From: Rosellinia necatrix
Taxonomy: Eukaryota; Ascomycota; Sordariomycetes; Xylariales; Xylariaceae
DNA: 64,000 nucleotides
Assembly: GCA_021209875.1 (NCBI GenBank)
Contig: JAGYVD010000002.1
Span: 682,001 to 746,000 of the forward strand
Direction of reading: 5' to 3'
In this document: positions 61,407 through 64,000 of the stretch, in pieces
How positions within the stretch are numbered: position 1 is the stretch's first letter
How the letters are laid out: each line of letters begins with the position of its first letter
Program-made: the position numbers and the translations under genes
The notes under the pieces: generated by a model
What the model was told of the DNA's origin: nothing
Seen by the model: the letters and a program-made list of their open reading frames with translations, nothing else
Database searches by the model: none

Positions 61407-62989
61407 ATGCGCCTCTCGTACCGGTCCTCTCTCCTCGCCGCTGGTCTGGCCGCCACGGTGACAGCACAGGCCCAATTCCTTGTTAGCGAACTCAGCTTTG
61501 GTTATACCGGGAGGTATGTATTTGTACCCTGTACCTGTACCTGTACCCATACCCGTACCTGTACCTGTCACACGCCGGGCCATGTATCCCATCCGTCCAG
61601 GCCTCGGACAGGCCGAACGGCCTCCGCGACCGGCCGGGCTGAGGCACACTCTAATTCTAAGCTTACACTCCGTCTCTCGGCAGGATAAATGACCGCGGCG
61701 AGGCATCCGTGCCGGGCTTTTCCATACAGGGCACCCCCAACGCCCCCGAGATCCTGTCCAACAAGCTCATCCTCACCCCGCCCGTCCCCGGCAACACGCG
61801 CGGCGCCGCTTGGGCCGAGCAGGCGAACCAGTACCGCGAGTGGGTGGCCGATGTCGATTTCCGCGTGAGCGGCGGCGAGCGGGGCAGCGGGAACCTTAAC
61901 ATCTGGCTCGCGCGGCGCGGCGCCGCCGAGATCGCCTCGGCTAGCATCTACACCATCGGCCGCTTCGACGGGCTGGCTCTCGTCGTCGACCAACACGGCG
62001 GGTCTGCCGGTATGATCCGCGGTTTCCTCAACGACGGTACCGTCGACTTCCGGTCGCACCACAGCGTCGACAGCCTCGCCTTCGGCCACTGCTACTACGC
62101 TTACCGCAACCTTGGCCGCCCCTCGCAGATCAAGCTGCGCCAGACCGCCCAGTCTTTCAAGGTCGAGATCGACAACCGCCTGTGTTTCGAGAGCGACCAG
62201 ATCACCATGCCCCCCGGCTACCAGTTCGGCATCACCGCCGCCTCCGCCGACAACCCGGATTCCTTCGAAGTCTTCAAGTTGGTGGTCATGACAGGGGACC
62301 TCAGCGCGAAGGCGCAGGGCGATCCACCAGTCCAACAGCAACAACAACAACGGCAGCAACAACAACAGCAGCAGCAGCAACAACAGCAGCAGCAAAACAA
62401 CGGACAGAACCAAGCGAAAGCCCAGATGAGCTACGGCCGGAGCAACAACCAGAATAAGAACAGCGCTAGGTCGAACAACAACGACGAGGACTTCGACGAG
62501 GACCTGCCCGATGCGTCCGCCGACAGCATCACGAGCTCCAAGGCGCAGTTCGCCGACCTGCACAACCGCCTGCAGAGCGTGAACCACCACTTGTCCACCA
62601 TCTTCCGTCAGGGCGCCGGCATGAACAACATGGGCGAGAAGCGGCACGAGGAGACGTCGCAGATGATCAACGACCTGAAGCAGTCGCTGGCGCGGCTGGA
62701 CAAGCTCGACAAGCTCGACCGGCTCGAGCAGATCGCGGGCGAGGTCAGCAAGATGCAACGCGACATCCAGAACATCAAGACGGACCTCAACAACCGCATC
62801 ACCCAGACCGAGAATAACCTGAAGCGCTCCATCACCTCCAACCACGGCACCATGCTCGACCACGTCGCCCTCCAGACCACCCCGCGCCACGGCACGCTCA
62901 TCTTCGTCATCATCGGCAGCCAGATCATCCTCGTCCTAGGCTACATCTACTACGAGCGCAAGAAGATGCTGCCCAAGAAGTATCTGTGA
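61407..62989 (+). CDS. L-type lectin, Emp46/47-like ER-Golgi cargo receptor (two exons, 470 aa)
   Basis: This is a type I membrane lectin of the ERGIC-53/Emp46/Emp47 group that binds high-mannose glycoproteins and cycles between ER and Golgi. Exons are 61407-61513 and 61684-62989. A signal peptide is visible (SSLLAAGLAATVTAQAQ). The beta-sandwich lectin domain runs to about residue 225, with PGNTRGAAWAEQANQYREWV, DGLALVVDQHGG and DGTVDFRSHH. A poly-Gln tract of about 20 residues (near 248-272) is encoded by mixed CAG/CAA, followed by an Asn/Asp-rich linker. A heptad coiled coil (LARLDKLDKLDRLEQIAGEV and following) spans about 325-415. One transmembrane helix (LIFVIIGSQIILVLGYIYY) lies at about 435-455. 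The short tail ends KKYL, a dilysine KKXX COPI-retrieval signal. The intron carries a TACCTG repeat. Confidence 0.93.
61524..61568. repeat. TACCTG hexanucleotide repeat in lectin intron
   Basis: About seven units of TACCTG/TACCCR, entirely inside the intron (61514-61683) of the lectin gene, starting 11 bases after the donor. Confidence 0.9.
62334..62395 (+). repeat. CAG/CAA poly-Gln tract inside the lectin gene
   Basis: About 20 CAA/CAG codons with one Arg interruption. Mixed CAA and CAG codons indicate that it is kept as glutamine rather than as a pure expanding triplet run. Confidence 0.9.
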
Positions 62990-63750
62990 AAAAAAAAAAA
63001 AAAGTGAACTAAGTAAAACACGACGAAGAAAGAAAAATAAAAAAAATAAACAAGAAAAAACCGAGGAAAAGGGACGACTTACCCCGTCACTCGTAAAAGC
63101 CGAAAGGCTTCAAAGGGGGAGAGAGGGGCCGAAGAAAGTAGAAGAAACATCAAAAGGAAAAAGTAAAGGCGTAAAAACGGGCGGGGGCGGGGTTAGTTTG
63201 TTGTTAATTCATTGTATAAAAGCGACCCCCATTCATTGTCTGGCGTGAAACTCGGTTGATTTATGGATCACGTCTTGTCAACCCCAGCCCCCTTTTTTTT
63301 GGTTTTCCTCTTCTTTTTTTTTTTTTTTTTTTAAATGGTTGTATTGTTTTTCCCAAGCTGCATATTTGCCTAAGGATATGGGACAGACTATAGGAAGTAC
63401 ACCAGGCGCTTGCTCCCTCTCATTGAAGCGAGAAGTAGTCGTTTTATACCCAGCAGTGTTGTCGGCCTGGTTCGGTTGGATGCATGTCCATGAACCGTCA
63501 TATTTGATGCCTGTCTGTTTGTTTGTTTGGTAGAGAGAGATAGACTTTATGGGATGATATGACGGTATATGCTAGCTAGTATAATACGACGGGATTATAT
63601 GACTTCCCCCGAAAGTCTCTATCGCTGTGTATTGTTTTTTTTTTCTCTCTCAAACAACACAATACTAAATGCCGAGAGGGAACAGGAAGGGCCCAGACGA
63701 GCCCTGTCTTAGAACACAAGACCTGCCTACGTCTTGGCTTAGCTTTTAGC
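62990..63750. other. Convergent intergenic region
   Basis: This is the 3' flank of the lectin gene and the downstream side of the prolidase gene. It is A-rich immediately after the lectin stop (62987-63060), with a long T-run at 63314-63332. No gene is seen. Confidence 0.6.
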
Positions 63751-64000
63751 TTAATACTCGACCCCAAGGATTCTCAAAAGACCCTCTCCCTTGGGCGCCG
63801 TAGTCAGATTCTCGTACCCGTCCTCCGTAACGAGGATGCAGTCCTCGATCCGCACGCCGCCGACATCCCAGTACCGCTCCAGTACCTCCTGGTTGATGTA
63901 CCTCTTGTGCTGGTCGCTGCGCAGGAAGTAGGCCTCGATGTACGAGCGGCAGAAATAAAGCCCCGGCTCGACGGTGACGACCATGTGTGTCTGCAACGTG
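63751..64000 (-). CDS. Xaa-Pro dipeptidase/aminopeptidase, PEPP type, C-terminal part (cut by window edge)
   Basis: This is the C-terminal 82 or so residues of an M24B metallopeptidase (prolidase/aminopeptidase P), which releases amino acids from Xaa-Pro peptides using a dimetal centre. The visible part holds [39 protein letters not shown] and [20 protein letters not shown]. The Glu in VTVEPGLYF and the Glu in GGVRIED are two of the five metal ligands. The remainder, including the other ligands and the start codon, lies beyond position 64000. The stop is at 63753-63751. The form with [12 protein letters not shown] is that of fungal PEPP; the assignment is otherwise partial. Confidence 0.88.
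   Translation of the reverse strand, partial: TLQTHMVVTVEPGLYFCRSYIEAYFLRSDQHKRYINQEVLERYWDVGGVRIEDCILVTEDGYENLTTAPKGEGLLRILGVEY

Noticed and set aside
61568..62890. 440-codon open frame antisense to the lectin gene
   Set aside because: It is Val/Leu/Asp low complexity, with poly-Leu opposite the poly-Gln tract, and is fully explained as a shadow of the G/C-rich lectin gene.

Overview
The window is nuclear DNA of a filamentous ascomycete (Pezizomycotina, most likely a Sordariomycete). Genes are interrupted by short GT-AG introns of about 50-220 bases. The encoded proteins are the filamentous-fungal forms of eukaryotic housekeeping proteins. There is no operon structure, no CRISPR array, no insertion sequence and no rRNA. 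I found no tRNA I could defend. I cannot name the species.

Sixteen genes can be modelled exon by exon; one of these is of unknown function. A seventeenth gene is cut by the right edge. Left to right: acetoacetyl-CoA synthetase (2380-4957 +); adenosine-deaminase-like ADAL (5529-7439 -); G-protein beta subunit (11914-13400 +); phosducin-like protein (19469-20481 +); an unrecognised type II membrane protein (24047-25981 +); SAGA subunit Sgf73 with an SCA7 domain (27082-28653 +); a PMP47-like carrier (30733-32348 +); a NOSIP-like RING protein (32741-33966 -); tafazzin (34509-35844 +); a Pho85-type CDK (36339-37441 -); a septin-like GTPase with a C-terminal hydrophobic segment (40035-42157 +); poly(A) polymerase (43602-45819 +); the Itc1-like WAC/DDT subunit of ISWI remodellers (47616-50982 -); ALG8 glucosyltransferase (53967-55721 -); GCN5 acetyltransferase (59086-60374 +); an Emp46/47-type ER-Golgi lectin (61407-62989 +); and the C-terminal end of a PEPP-type prolidase (63751-64000 -).

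Genes are separated by unusually long spacers, of 3.4-6.1 kb at 7.4-11.9, 13.4-19.5, 20.5-24.0 and 55.7-59.1 kb. These spacers are studded with a period-4 TAGG/CCTA motif (TAGGTAGG, TACCTAGGTA) that I do not see inside exons, and with many microsatellites. Two functional pairings stand out. Gbeta and its co-chaperone-type phosducin-like partner are consecutive genes. Two SAGA subunits (Sgf73, Gcn5) plus an ISWI subunit lie within 33 kb.

The most informative details are in gene structure: a probable GC-AG intron and a 19-nt micro-exon in tafazzin, a first coding exon of only ATG in the Itc1 gene (which also has a 19-nt micro-exon), and a 10-nt first coding exon in the NOSIP gene. I found no convincing new multi-gene system. 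The best candidates for unexplained biology are the 644-residue membrane protein, the septin-like GTPase, the long low-complexity insertion in the carrier, and the intergenic TAGGTA motif.
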